NCBI GenBank assembly: GCA_002105175.1
Contig: MCGE01000052.1
Span: 62,001 to 126,000 of the forward strand
Reading direction: 5' to 3'
DNA: 64,000 nt
Source of the DNA: Absidia repens
Taxonomy: Eukaryota > Mucoromycota > Mucoromycetes > Mucorales > Cunninghamellaceae
Shown: positions 1 to 12,249 of the stretch, piece after piece
Position numbering within the stretch: position 1 is the first letter of the stretch
Layout: each line of letters starts with the position of its first letter
Translations under genes and position numbers: made by a program
Notes under the pieces: model-generated
Database searches by the model: none
Seen by the model: the letters and a program-made list of their open reading frames with translations, nothing else
What the model was told of the DNA's origin: nothing

Positions 1-366
1 GGCAGCCGAGCAATTTTTTTTTTTTTCGGGATTGCTTCAAGTCAGCAACTTGTGAAGTTTTAAATCTCAGAAAGATTCCCCAAGTTACAACTGGGTGTTT
101 GGAATAGGACAAAGGAGTGTAGTATAGTGTAGTATTGCGTGTTAATTTCTATTCGATCCAATAAAAAACGAGAATTATTTGAATTTAAAGTATGATTTTT
201 ACAAACAGCATACTACCACTGTAGGTGCTTGAAGACCATATATGGAAAAAGGTCTTACACATCAGCTGCTGCGACAGGCTCCCGCAGCGGCTGGCGGTGG
301 GTTTTTTTTTCCAAGGTATTTAAAGCGCAATTTCCCTTGTTTTGACTGATTGACAGCAAATACAAC
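1..366. other. Gene-free start of window; upstream region of the acyltransferase
   Basis: No coding region is supported here. The stretch is AT-rich with a poly-T run near 13-27 and another at 302-310. A TATA-like element (TATTTAAAG, 317-325) lies about 40 bases before the acyltransferase ATG at 367 and may be part of its promoter; that role is inferred. Confidence 0.5.
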
Positions 367-1874
367 ATGACAACTGTCGAGACTTCTACTATATATCCTA
401 CCAATAAACACCACCTACCATCACCACCGTCGGTCATTACACTTCATGGACTGGATCTTCTCAGTGCACCCATACAGATCCACAATCATCGGTTTTTCCA
501 TGCCCCCAGCAGCACTACTTTTGCTGATATTATCGACACGCTCAAAGCATCCCTTGCCGAGGCACTTGAATTTTATCCACCTGTCACAGGAACCGTTCTG
601 ACAAATGATGAAAATGGCGACGTGTACATATCTTTGGCCGACAAGGATATTTTGGGAACTCCTTTTTTAGTCGATATCAAGCCCACGGCGTATGATGGTG
701 ATAAAGAAGATTTGTCTCCTCGAACTGACGCAGTGCTGCCTCCTTTGACAAGCTCATTAGCTGTCAAAGTCACTCAGGTAGGAAAAAATAATGGGAAAAA
801 AAAAAACCTCGTCCGTTCCTTCCGAATCACTTTTACTAAACTCATTCAACCTTCTAAAAATTTGTATAGTTTTCTTGTGGAACCATTGCCGTGGCCTCAT
901 CTATCAACCACCAAGTTACTGATCTTCGGGGTTTCCTCGATTTTTTGGAAGTATGGGCAAAGATTGCGCGTGGTGAACCCATTGATTTGACAGCCATTCC
1001 TCAAGACTGGGCGCATCAACCTGGCCGCTTTTTCTCCGGACTGGCAAATGATGATTCCAAGATGGCGTCTCCTCCTTTCACAGCACTTCCTCATCTGGTC
1101 ACTGGTCCACCTGCTTTTTTACTGGTCTCATCAGCGGTCACACGGTGGAAACTCACCAAGTCGGCGACAGAACAGCTCAAGCACGATTTCTCTTCACAGC
1201 TGGCAGGATCAACATGTCAAAACGAACAACAGTGGATCTCATCAGGGGATGCGATTGCCGCGCTTGTATCTGGGGCCATTACTCGTGCACGACAACAAGG
1301 CAACGTAACGCGATTGGACGGTCGATCGAGCGAAGGTTCTGAGACGGAGGCTATTGCCATGGCCGCGGATGGTCGGGACAGGGCACCCAACAGGAATATG
1401 GCGAATGGACATTATTTTGGTAACTTCAACCCACTTTGGAGTGCAGCCACGTCAAGAGCGGATCTCTCCACTGCGACATGTGAAGCAGGCGCACGCGTTG
1501 CTTTGGCCATTCGTACAGCATTAAAGAAACAACTCAGCCCGGAAGCGATTGCCAACAAGATTGCATTTTTTGAACAACCTGAATTAACGCATCCACGCCC
1601 TGGACGTATCTCTTGGGCTGCCGATATTATCTTGACCAACTGGTGCCGCTTTGATTTACAAGGACCTGCGATGGACTTGGGCTGGGGATCCCCCTTTCAT
1701 GCTACCCCTAGTACTGGTGGTGTCTTTCCTCCTGGATACAGCTTGATGACCATGAACAAGGCCTCTGGCGATATCTTTATGTTGATTACGGTAGAAGCAG
1801 ACGCTGAAAAGTATTTGATATCTGACTCTTTACTGACAAGCTATGCTTCTTTGGATCCTGCTCATACCAATTAA
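367..1874 (+). CDS. BAHD-type acyltransferase (transferase family protein)
   Basis: Two exons, 367-777 and 870-1874, separated by a GT-AG intron of 92 nt, give a 471-residue protein. The BAHD signature HxxxD is present as HQVTD (about residues 151-155), just after the splice junction, and the second family motif DFGWG appears as DLGWG near residue 406. These proteins transfer acyl groups from acyl-CoA to alcohols or amines; the His is the general base and the DFGWG segment is structural. Length fits the family (about 430-480). The Asn-His-Gln context and two-domain layout resemble the fungal trichothecene-acetyltransferase-like branch. The substrate cannot be inferred and no biosynthetic partner genes flank it. 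Confidence 0.85.
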
Positions 1875-2439
1875 TAGAATTGTAGTTCCTTATTTTATTG
1901 TATTTTTTTCATGTATATACACTAATAAAAATATTGCCGTTTTGTATACATCAACCACTCTCCCACCAGCCTACATAGTGAATGTTTTTTTTGTATTGTT
2001 TTTTTCTAGTAGACGGAGACAGCACATTAAGTACCCATCAGCGATCTTTTTTTTTTTTTTCTGACCCACCATAGGAGCCGTCCATCCTTTTTTTTTTCAA
2101 TCGCTGCCCACTCATAGTGCCAAATAGTCCATCCCATCCCATCAAAATCTTCTGAAACCCCCTGCCACCCAGTGACTACATAATTAATACTATTCTCAAC
2201 TTCGCTCTTCAATATACCCCACCACAACAAAATACACTGTAATAGCTGTCTTTTACACAAACACATCCCTGTGTTCTATTCCACAAACTTATAGAGTTGG
2301 TGGAAGAAGTCTCCATAATGCCCAATCCGTTCGTTTTTCATATATATATAGACACACTTTTTTTTTCTATGCATATGTAATACACATTCGATGAAGTTCA
2401 TCATGTAAACGTACAACAGAGAAATTAATTATAATAAAA

Positions 2440-2770
2440 AGAACATATTTATTCAGACGTAGATACAGATGACAAACTATTACTAAACTATTGAGTGCTA
2501 ATCTACTGTCGTTCCCAAATCCCTCATCCAAAATGAAAGCGTTTCCCCATGATGTTTGTTTTGCGTTTTTTAAAACGCCCCTAATTCAAGTTCTAACACT
2601 AATCCTAGATCACCAGTACCCCAATGAGCCTTGCCATCATATCATTCAGACTATCATGAAGAAAAAAAAAAAAAAAAAGAAAGGAAGAGAAAGAGAGGAA
2701 AAAAAATGTGGGCCAAAAAAAAAATAGAAATCAAAATGCGGAGCCTGAATCTTCCAGCTTTTTTTTTTAT
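2440..2770 (-). repeat. SINE-like dispersed repeat, copy 1
   Basis: Starts with an AT-rich edge (TATTTATTCAGA), carries the family core CCAAAATGAAAG followed by TGCCCCT/CGCCCCT-like and TTCTAACACTAATCC blocks, an A-rich tract at 2660-2730, and a right edge containing a degenerate pol III B-box on the minus strand (near 2745-2765). The same order of blocks occurs near 3236, 11640, 12250, 49620 and 59020. Confidence 0.6.
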
Positions 2771-2930
2771 CTCAAAAAGTGAAGGAAATGCAAATAAAAA
2801 TTAAATGAAGGGGCAATCGCCATAATTACCATAGTGCATAATTCGTTTTATCTTCCAGTGGAAAGGCAGTCTAACCCCTACATAATCAAACTCTAATCTC
2901 TTTGACGCTTTCAAGTAAGCTATTATTTCA

Positions 2931-3235
2931 GCGCACAAAAAAACAACCCATTGACGACGACGGTTGGGCCCCAAGGGGCTGCCCACCAAAGTGCGAAATG
3001 GCGGAGGCTCTAATCCCTTCACTATTTTTTTTTTTTTTTTCAGCACGCAAAAAAAAACCATTGACGATGCGATGAGCACGACGGTCGGGCCCCAAGGGGC
3101 TGCCCACCATAGTGTGAAATGGCGGAGACTTTAATCCCTTCCCATCAAAACCACACTTTAATAAAAAAAAACTGTGACACCCAGTAAATCGAAAAATTTC
3201 TCCAGCGAAGCGCCAGAGCGTTTATTGGAATATAA
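2931..3235. repeat. Repeat module B, tandemly duplicated here
   Basis: Two tandem copies (about 2931-3022 and 3044-3143) of a unit containing GGGCCCCAAGGGGCTGCCCA and AATGGCGGAG, followed by a shared block reading CTGTGACACC ... GCGCCAGAGCGTTTATTG (3172-3232). A single close copy lies at 11986-12190 and a degenerate copy near 58560-58640. No protein function is supported. Confidence 0.65.
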
Positions 3236-3500
3236 ATATCAATGATGGCTGCTAATTAAAACTTGACTATCATAATATATTGAGCGGTTTCATTGCAATA
3301 ATCCCAAGTTGAAGACAACACATGCATCCAAAATGACAGGGTTTTATCTATATGTTTGTTTTGCATTTTTCAAAATGCCCCTGCTTCACATTCTAATACT
3401 AATCCAAGAAGACTGTCACCTCATGGAGATTACCAAAGATGAGGAAAAAAAAAAAAAAAAAAAAAAAAAGAATAAATATAGAAAATTCAGGATCCTAAAA
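3236..3500 (-). repeat. SINE-like dispersed repeat, copy 2 (partial)
   Basis: Carries the core block (CATCCAAAATGACAGGG, then TGCATTTTTCAAAATGCCCC, then an ATTCTAATACTAATCC-like block) and a 27-nt A tract near 3445-3470, but no clear tRNA-like head. It abuts module B directly, as copy 4 does at 12250. Confidence 0.6.
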
Positions 3501-3553
3501 AAGCAAAAGCAAAGAGCACTAATAGCGTTTATTATATTATTTGATAAGATTGT

Positions 3554-5004
3554 CTACTGGTCGATACATGATGGTTGCATTATCAAATAATGCATTAGAT
3601 GAGAAACTAACTTTACATTTATACTATTTCCTAGTGTGCGGTATTGCTGTTTTCTTGTTGCTGTTGGTGGGAATTGAAAATTGGCAGGGAATCCCATCAA
3701 GTTAGCCACTTCCCTTGGTGTAAAGTATCTTAGCTTCAATGAGTGAAGCAGTTCCAATCGCAATGAAGTATCCTTTTCATCAATGGTTTGAACTTTCTCG
3801 AAAATCGCTTGCGCCTTTAAATATATAAAGTAACAGTGCATGATGAGAATCGATTACTATTATTAATTTCTCTTTATTTTTTTTTTCAACTTACATTAAC
3901 TGCTTCATTCATTTGTAAAATGGAACCTATAAATAAAAAAAAATAAAGAAAAATTAAAGAAAAATTATATCATATATTACTATTATTATTTTTTTCATAC
4001 CAGTGCCTTGAGCATAGTGATAGTATCCTTTTGTAAAACAGCAACTGTGAAGACTGGAAGGGGTAACGATATCAAACACATAACCATTCTTCAACAATAC
4101 TTTATCAGGCACCGCATACTCTTCTTGATCGGCATTAGGGTCGAGATAATTCACGAGAGCATCGACTTGTTTTTCACAGTAATGAGTATGTTTGGATAAA
4201 TAAGGAATGAAATCGAGTATTGAATCGTCAGATGCGGTGGTGGTGTAAGCAAAAGGTAAAGGCTTTAATTTGGCCAATAGATAGTACCTTAATCTCGAAT
4301 TTGGAATACCGATGGCTTTGCTGGGCGTGAGTAAGAATTCTTGAAAAGTGTAATTTGATTTTTGTAATTGATCCACTAGCATATCTCTTGAATCGGACGT
4401 CTCAAACCCTTTGACGTTTTCAACCAAGATATATGAAGGAGGATGCTGCATGGTATCAAGCACTTTAAGAAGATGTAAAAACGATTTGGATCGAGGATCC
4501 TGACTTCCGTGTTGCAGTCCTATTCTGGTATAAGGTTGACAGGGCGGTGACATGGTCCATACATCTGCGTTCCATTTGTCAAAGTAAGCCACATCCAATC
4601 CTTCTATTAATTTCTATAAAAAAGTCAAAAATCAGTAGCCATTTTACAAGCACGTGCTGTCCGTCTGCGCTGTCTCTTGTATCTTTACTTGTCCGACTGT
4701 CTTTGCACCAAAGTTATGTTTGTATATCTAATAAATAGTAGTAATAATAATAAGGTCGGGTCGTATAAGTAAAGCGGATAAACGTGGTCCTTTGCGTTTA
4801 TTATACTTGCGTTGTTAGCGATATCGTTAATGTCAAAAGCTTTCAATATTTCGCAATCCCACCCAGCCAGTTGGGTTGCATAGTGCTATTAAAAAAAAAA
4901 AATTGTTATTACTTGCGGAAAAAAACTGAAAGGGCAGGACGAATATTGGATCTTACCATACCACCAATACCAGAGTAAAACTCTAGAACTTTGAGCTGTT
5001 GCAT
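3554..5004 (-). CDS. DNMT2/TRDMT1 homologue: Dnmt2-type tRNA (cytosine-5) methyltransferase
   Basis: Six exons (5004-4957, 4885-4811, 4727-4689, 4613-4001, 3926-3895, 3814-3554) encode 355 residues, normal for Dnmt2. Motif I is EFYSGIGGM at the N-terminus; motif IV is PPCQPYTRIG with the catalytic Cys, followed by ENVKGFE; CFTKGYYHYAQGTGS and the C-terminal LMGFP and LGNSINV blocks are diagnostic of Dnmt2. Characterised members methylate C38 of tRNA-Asp rather than DNA. The intron between exons 2 and 3 (4728-4810) has a GC donor (GCAAGT); using it gives the family-like join DIANN-IYKHNF, while GT alternatives do not fit. The gene is divergent from the receptor-like gene, with about 285 bases between the start codons. 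Confidence 0.93.
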
Positions 5005-5289
5005 AGTCGTTTTGTTGGGTCTTGTTGTGTATACAAAGCAAAGAAGTAAACGAACAAAAGAGAAGATCCAATCATGCTATTCGCCCCACCAAACAAAACA
5101 CCCAAAAAAAAAAGTGGCTTTTTCGCTCGCAGTGCGAAGATCGCACTCGGACAATTATTTTTTAAAAAAAAAAAACTTGGGTCGTTACACGAGCGTGAAG
5201 CGCTGCATTGTTCTAACTCTTTGTAACATATAAACAAGTTGGATAAATATTTGTGTCAGAACCACACCCGTTATCACTAAAAAAAGATT

Positions 5290-6732
5290 ATGGGTCTAAT
5301 TAAATCTTCCCACCCTCCTTTCCAATTCACAATCGAACAATATGATGGTTTATTGGCTGCCAGTCTCTCGGCTACTATCATATCGTTGTTAGCTAGTTTT
5401 GCTGGTCTTGTTGTCCACTTTTTACTACTTTGGTACGATCACCATAGGCCTGACAATGAAAACTACAGCACAAACTTTGATAAAAAATCCACTACCAGTG
5501 CTTCGAGTATTGTTGTCAAGGACAGTACAGCTGGAAACGTTAACAGCAGGAAAAACAGCTTAAAACCAACTCCATATATCCGTAAGACGAACCATTTCGA
5601 CTCGAGTCCTGCCATGAAAACACCTCATCATCGTCGACATAAGCTTTTCCAAAAAGGCTCTTCTACTGGTGCAATGAATCGAGTGTCACTGCGCCTTATA
5701 GTGCTAGCCTGTATTAGCTATAGTATTTATTCAGTCGCTCAACTTGTCGTCACTGGTATCGCTGAAAATGTGCTGGCTTGCAGGATATTGGCCTATTTCA
5801 TTATTTGTTTCGATGTGATGGGAAGTATCTGCTTGGGTTTGGTAGGTTTCAATCTTGTGTTGGTCTTTGTCGTCAACGTCAAACATCCTGAACGGTTTGA
5901 GAAGTACTATTATGCTACTGCTGTCGTGATCTCGATTTTTGTAATTGTTCCGCCTCTCGTGTTGAAAGCCGGTCGAACCATCGATAAGAATGACAGTTGT
6001 TGGTAAGGCTAGTTCGGGAACGGGGAGAATGGTGGTGGTTTTTCTTACTTTATTATTATTTTTGGAAATCAAATAGGTATCACTTTTTTTTTGAGGGTCG
6101 CAGGGCCAATCCATTCAACTGGGTAAGTACAAAGAGAGAGAGGGGAAGTACATTAAAGGCGGCAATTAAATAAACGACATACTTTATGCTTAACATAATA
6201 TATTTCAATTAGCTCTACTACTATTCCTGGTTATTATTTGCATCGATATTGGCAACAGCTTCGTCTATTATTGCAATACGCAAAGTGATTCTTGAGAAAA
6301 ACAATTTTGCACACACCATTAATATGCTCAAGAGAGAAGAGGCATCTTATCCTCGCCCTACCATGTATCCCGCCGCATCGTCTGCATCTACCCACTTCCA
6401 CCGAAATACAAACCTTCCTACTATTGCCCCACAACAACCACAACGGTCGCAAACTTACTCAAAGATGAGCGCAGAAAGAAATTCTGAACTTTTTCGTCGA
6501 GTTGCTATACGTTGTATATGTTATGCTCTAGGTAACAGTGTTATTTTTAAAAGGGGAGGGGATTTACTAATGTCATAACACTTTTTTTTCGGGGATGGAA
6601 TATCAGTGCCTGTATTATGCAAATCATGGGGAATTGGTGTTGAAATTGCTATCACAAGTGGCATTGTAGTAAATTACCCTATTCTTGTGATTGATCGATT
6701 TATGGCATGTATCATGGGTAAGCTTAAAGTTC

Positions 6733-6778
<46 letters not shown>

Positions 6779-9700
6779 TGCTGATTTGACCGTATGATTA
6801 GGATTTTTTGTCAGCTGCATCTATTTTAGTGATCCTTCCGTACGAATGGTTTGGCAGGACATGATGACGGACTACAAAAAGCGATACGTTGATCAATTCT
6901 ACTATGTGGATATTGCCAAAATCATTCGCGTGGAACGAACACCGAACGACTATTATCCATCAGCTGGGATGAATCGTCGGCAGTATGGTCAAGAAGGGAA
7001 TAAGGCTGATGAGGTGGTTGAAACAGTACATATTAAAAATCCGGCAGAAAATATGGTGACACATCATCAACAATGGCGAAACGATCAACGGTCGATTTAC
7101 ACAATCATGAATTTTGCTCCGCCAGTAACTAAAAAGCAGACAAAATATGATTCTTTACCTAGGCCTGTATATGTTTACGGTTCTGCTTTACGGAGACCTA
7201 TGAAGTACCATCCAACAAGTGGGCCATTTCACCATTTGTCGAATTGTCATAAAAAACATTTCCATGAAGAAGAAATGACAGAGAAAAACGACGCAAGGTA
7301 AATTGAGAATACTCACCAATGAGCCCGGCTCTTTTTTTTTTTTTTTTTTTATGCGCACATAATCACTAACATTTCCCTAAAAGTGAATGTGACAGATTTA
7401 GGTGTTTTTTATTTCCATTTGGGTACATGGACCGAAAGAAAAAAAATATCAAATGGGTACCTATGCGACGAATCGATGTGGCTGTTAGATGCGCACGGAA
7501 TAGAACAACGCCGGACGATATACATTCTGTAGAGAGCCAGCCATCAGCTTTAAGTATGGGATCATCAGAATTATTAAATGGACATTATACCAGCAACAAC
7601 GACAATAGTATCAATCGAACGAATGGTGAAAATAACACAGCTCATGATTATAAGAGGGACAAAAGTCGACTTTTGGAACCCTATTCTCATCCTAAGTTGG
7701 CCAAATTACTTTATTTATTCTTCGTCTACTTACTTTTTTATCGACCTCCTTACTATCATCGACAAAAACGTGATTTCGAAAAGAGGCTGGAAAAAGGAAA
7801 AGAAAATAAGTTACGACAGCGCACTAACAGCACCACCTGTACGAATGGATATACAAGTGTGACGGACAGTGATAATGGTGACGATGACAATGATAATATG
7901 ACAACCAGTAGCTCTGATAGTGAAGAGGAAACCCAAAGTGAACACAATAATGCCGCTCAAGACAACGTTGTGTTATTTCCGAGGGGGGAAAGTGCTGTTT
8001 TATCATCATCTCCAAGTTCGCTATCTCAAGATCATCAAACAAGACAACCCAAGTTCATTCCCAGTGACCCGAAAACCACTCACCTAAAGCTACAAACTAA
8101 TAATCAAAATGGAATTAGTACACCTATACCCTTGTCGTCTTCTCACTCTGCTGCATCACCTCGAAATAATCAAGCTTCAGAGGCGTTTGAAAAGCCACGT
8201 CCACCACTACGACCTGGATCGAGAAACAGGGTCATGTCATCTTCATTCATCAAATCTAACCAAGAGAAAGCAAGGGGTGTAAATGAAAGTAATACCCAGA
8301 GCGAAACAATTGGCGGTCGATCCTCTTCATATCCTTCATTGTCATCGACCAATCTACCCGATACAGCGTCAAGTAGCCAAGCATTACCTACAACGCCGAC
8401 AAAGGTCTCATTAAAACAACACGGCAAGATGAAGGCAAACAATGCGAAGGATATTGCACCATTGGTTGCTGAAAAGGCATTTCTCGATCAAAAATTGCCT
8501 TCCCAAAAAATACATGAGAGCCCAACCACATATCGACATATTCCTACTATTGGGCAGCTAATTCAATCGGTCTCCCCAGTCCATTCTTTCATGTCGGTGA
8601 GACGGGTGGCTGCCAACCCATTTGCGCAACCACTAGCAACGCGACCATTATCCGGATCATCAGGATCATCGTCTTTACAGTCTTCCCCAGTTGCAGCATC
8701 ATCACTCTCATTGTCTTCATCATCGTCATCATCAACACTATCAAGGCAAGATAATAACACACATAAACGCACTACCTCTGGCGGTGAAAGACGAGGATCA
8801 TTCGCCCTTTATAAAAATCAGCGAAAATATTATTCTCCTCCACAGTGGTCAAACCCCCAAAATCGACTTTATCAGCTACATATACTCTACCATGATTATC
8901 CTAACCGGTCTAACCCCCCGCGACAGAAACCTCGTGACCCTGTGGTAGATGATGGTCGGAAGGAAGGAACCGAAAGGACTGCAGGAGAGGATGACGAAAG
9001 AAACTGCCCCTACTGTAGAAGACGATATACTGATGAAAATGTGCATAATAATGGCATGTTCAATGACAGGGGAAATGATTCAAAAATGAATATTGTGACC
9101 GGTCCTGATGAAATTGATTTTGAGGAAGCCCACTTAAAAGATGTGCAAGATATTTGCAATAGCGATAGTCAAAACACAGGAAACTATACCGAAACATGCG
9201 ATGAACCCAAAAAGGCACTTACTATGGCATGTATCAATAATTATCATCAAACATATATAGACTCGTCAACACTACCGCATCATCATCAAGAACAAATTAT
9301 ATCAGAGTCTTATATTTCGGGACATCATCAACCACGACCATTTTTCATAGAAGGGGGAGGATTATCACCTCCATCAAAACTACACTACAATTTTATATAT
9401 GGCCAAGGTGAAAGAAAGCCATCATTTAAAACTACTCCTACCGATATAGAAAAATCGCCAGATAATATTCAAGTCTCATCATCAATTAGAAAAGAAGATT
9501 ACTTAAATAGGAAATCGCCTTCTTCCGAACGAAATGATAATAAGAAGACATCATTATCATTACCGCATTATACCTCAACTTCCGCTAATAAGAAGAACAA
9601 CAACGCTGACGCCAAAACGTTGATGAAAAAACAAGCACATAATAATGGTCAACAGTCTCCAAGTGCGGCTGATAAGGAAATCATATTCAGCGGAGTGCGA

Positions 9701-9838
9701 ACTGTTTTATTACACATCAAGAACGACATGGATATCGACGATCACCAAATCAAAATAGATGATCAGCAACCAAATGAGCAACATCGCATTGATATGGTTA
9801 TTGATAATTGGGAAGCAAAATCAAGAGCGCATAATTAA
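5290..9838 (+). CDS. Seven-transmembrane receptor-like protein with a very long disordered tail
   Basis: Six exons (5290-6002, 6077-6122, 6213-6531, 6607-6717, 6802-7297, 7384-9838) join cleanly in phase to give about 1379 residues. Seven hydrophobic segments are seen near residues 20-49, 132-156, 161-195, 204-224, 254-277, 350-378 and 383-409, the layout of a fungal G-protein-coupled receptor. The loop after helix 1 is long (about 80 residues, Ser/Lys-rich). After helix 7 there is a segment of about 150 residues and then some 800 residues rich in Ser, Asn, Gln, Thr and His with no recognisable domain. One extra hydrophobic stretch (LLYLFFVYLLFY, near residue 670) interrupts the tail. I cannot assign ligand or receptor class. 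Intron 4 holds a run of 40 A residues. Confidence 0.7.
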
Positions 9839-10080
9839 AAAAAAAAAAAAAAAAGACCACAACAGCATATTATCCAACCTCTATCTACCAGATCATCTCA
9901 ATACACGACACACAGACACATACACACACACTAAAAAAACCACGTAGTCAGCATTATATCATAATAGTTTATTGGAGGAATCGTTTATTGTAATATATAT
10001 CACACACACACATATATATTATGTGATGGTAGTTGAAATTGTGTAAAAATGTAAATAAAAAATAGAGAATAATGACTAAA

Positions 10081-10871
10081 CTAGACTTGTTCGTCAGCGA
10101 AATCACCTTCAATACTTGGTTCGATAATTGCTGCATGGCCAAGTATTACTAACGCACCAGCCCCTAAAATTTGTATCGTAACATATCATCAAGTTAGAGC
10201 TTGCTAATATTCCCGCTATCCCTCCTTTTTTTTTTTGTTATTTACCAAGCACCCAAAAGACTGCGCCTGTAGCACCGGAAAATAATAACAAAACAAAAGA
10301 TCCACCAGCGTAAGTCGCATACAAAGTCGAGCTTGGTACCGTCATTCCGCCAACTGTCAAACCAGGTCCAGTTGTCCTTGAGACTAAATAGAATCCACCA
10401 ATAATAAACGCTACCGTAAATAACAGCCACCAATTGGTGATACTATTAATTAAAAATTTTGTTAGTGCATTTTCCTATGACCAGTTTTGTTTGTTTGTTT
10501 GCTTTCCATTCTTACACAGCATAGATGGACAGGGCCAACATGATGAGCATATAGTTGGCCGAGAAATACTTTAGGTTATAACTACCAGAAATTTAATAGA
10601 TAGAAATAAAAGGTTAATGTTTCTTTTTTTTTTCGTCAAGACAGATATACATATAAACGTACTTCCAACGTTTGCTGATCTCAGGAAAAGATGAAGTAAA
10701 ATGGATTCTGTTTTTATCGAAGAAATCAGAGATGGGACGGACGTTGGCAAAACGATCCTCTTTCAGCTTTCTAAAGAAGGAGAACCTTTCATCGTTGTCG
10801 GCGTTGCCAATGGCGCTAATGGATTCGCCTATTTGTTGTGCTGTTTGAGAAGCTAAAAGAGGTTTCGACAT
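10081..10871 (-). CDS. PRA1 family protein (Rab acceptor, Yip3-like)
   Basis: Four exons (10871-10663, 10581-10516, 10442-10246, 10163-10081) give 184 residues, the usual size. The N-terminal cytosolic part ends in RPISDFFDKNRIHF, followed by NYNLKYFSANYMLIML and the paired hydrophobic hairpins SIYAVITNWWLLFTVAF and TYAGGSFVLLLFSG / VLGAGALVILGHAA that define PRA1/Yip3. The acidic tail (EGDFADEQV) is also typical. PRA1 proteins sit in ER-Golgi membranes and bind prenylated Rab GTPases. The start was chosen at MSKPLL because the upstream frame is low-complexity. Confidence 0.88.
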
Positions 10872-11639
10872 ATTTATTGTGTGAGCAAATAAAGGCAAAA
10901 GAGATACAAAAAGTAAAAAAAAAAAAAAAAAAGTAGACAAGGAAATATTATGGAAATGCCAAGGCTGATATTTTTTAAGAAAATATTGGCGCGGTAATTG
11001 GAACTCAGAAGCACACGCCGAGAAAAAAAAAGTCGCCCACATTTGCGTAGATCATAGTACTGGCTACCACTTGGGAGTGGTCGAAAAATAACAATAAACA
11101 AAGTATAACCTCACAGTAGTTTTTCTCATTTTCCCGCCTAATGCCCGGAAGATCACGTTTAAACTTTCATTGCCCTGAAGCAATTTTTTTTATTAACAAC
11201 TCATAAATATTTAGCCGAATTAACGCTAGCGATAAAAGAAGTGTGCTGTATAGTTGGACACTCACAAGAGTGCCGCAATAATAGCGTTGTTACTATCTAA
11301 TGCATTAAAAGGGTGGGTAATAAAAATGACATATGTCATTTGAAGTACGTAGGTAAATATTAAACTAGTAGCGTAGGTGAGCTGGGGTTCATTATAGCAG
11401 GGGAGTCTACAAAGTAAACATAACGGAGACTAATGGAAAATCTGGAGAGAGATAAACACTAATCCAAAGGCTCAACTATAAAAATGGATTTGATATACTA
11501 CACAAGGCATACGAAAGACTAAAATTTACCTTTTAAAACCCCCCACCCCCACACACACACCGGTTTTTTTTTTCCACGCACATATGCCATGCCCATTCAG
11601 CGAGACAAGGAAAGGCATAAGAGAATAATTGTAAATAGA

Positions 11640-11985
11640 CAATATATGTTTAATTCTGATATAGATGCAATATAAACTATGATAACTAACGCTAAGCTGA
11701 GCTAATGACGCTACTATAAAATGAATGCTAATTTGAGGACGGTCAAAGATCACGAATCCAAAATGGAAGGGTTCCCCATGATGTTTGTATTGCACTTTTC
11801 AAAAGGCCCCTGATTCACATTCTAACCACTAATCCAAGATCACGAATCCACAGTTGAAGTTGATGTTCTAAAAAAAAAAAAAAAAGAAAGAAAGAGGAAG
11901 AAAAAAGAGGGACGAGAAAATTTAAATCCATGAGAGGCGGAGTGCGAATGGCTCAGTCACCCCTTTTTTCGACTTTCCATTTTTC
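11640..11985 (-). repeat. SINE-like dispersed repeat, copy 3
   Basis: Contains all family blocks: AT-rich edge, TATAAACTATGATAACTAAC, core CCAAAATGGAAGGGTTCCCC, TTCTAACCACTAATCC, an A/G-rich tract (11870-11905) and a minus-strand B-box-like sequence (near 11943-11955). Closest to copies 1 and 6. Confidence 0.65.
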
Positions 11986-12190
11986 ACCACACAAAAAAAA
12001 ATATCTATTGACGACGCGCTGAGCACGACGGTTGGACCCAAGAGGCCGCCCACCAAAGTGCGAAATGGCGGAGGCTTCAATCCTATCCCATCGAAACCCA
12101 CACTTTAATAAAAAAAAAACTGTGACACCGAGTAAATCGAAAGATTTCCAAATGCTCCAGCGGAGCGCCAGAGCGTTTATTGAAGGATAA
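11986..12190. repeat. Repeat module B, single copy
   Basis: Matches 2931-3235 over its whole length (GATGAGCACGACGGT-like, GGCCGCCCACCAAAGTGCGA, CTGTGACACC, GCGCCAGAGCGTTTATTG), with an 11-base insertion after the AGATTTC block. It is followed by another SINE-like copy, as at 3236. Confidence 0.65.
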
Positions 12191-12249
12191 CAATTAACAC
12201 TATCACACGAGATAATGGTAGTAAAAAAGGAATCTATTACACATGACAT

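Larger units (their letters stand above)
1875..3553. other. Gene-free interval with dispersed repeats
   Basis: Between the acyltransferase and Dnmt2 no gene is supported. 1875-2430 looks like a 3' flank with poly-T runs. From about 2440 to 3500 the DNA is built of repeat units listed separately. Short open frames here sit inside repeats or homopolymers. Confidence 0.6.

Noticed and set aside
7427..9838. Separate gene starting at the Met near 7427
   Set aside because: A good acceptor at 7383 and matching phase link exon 6 to the receptor-like exons; no promoter or domain supports an independent start, though it is not excluded.
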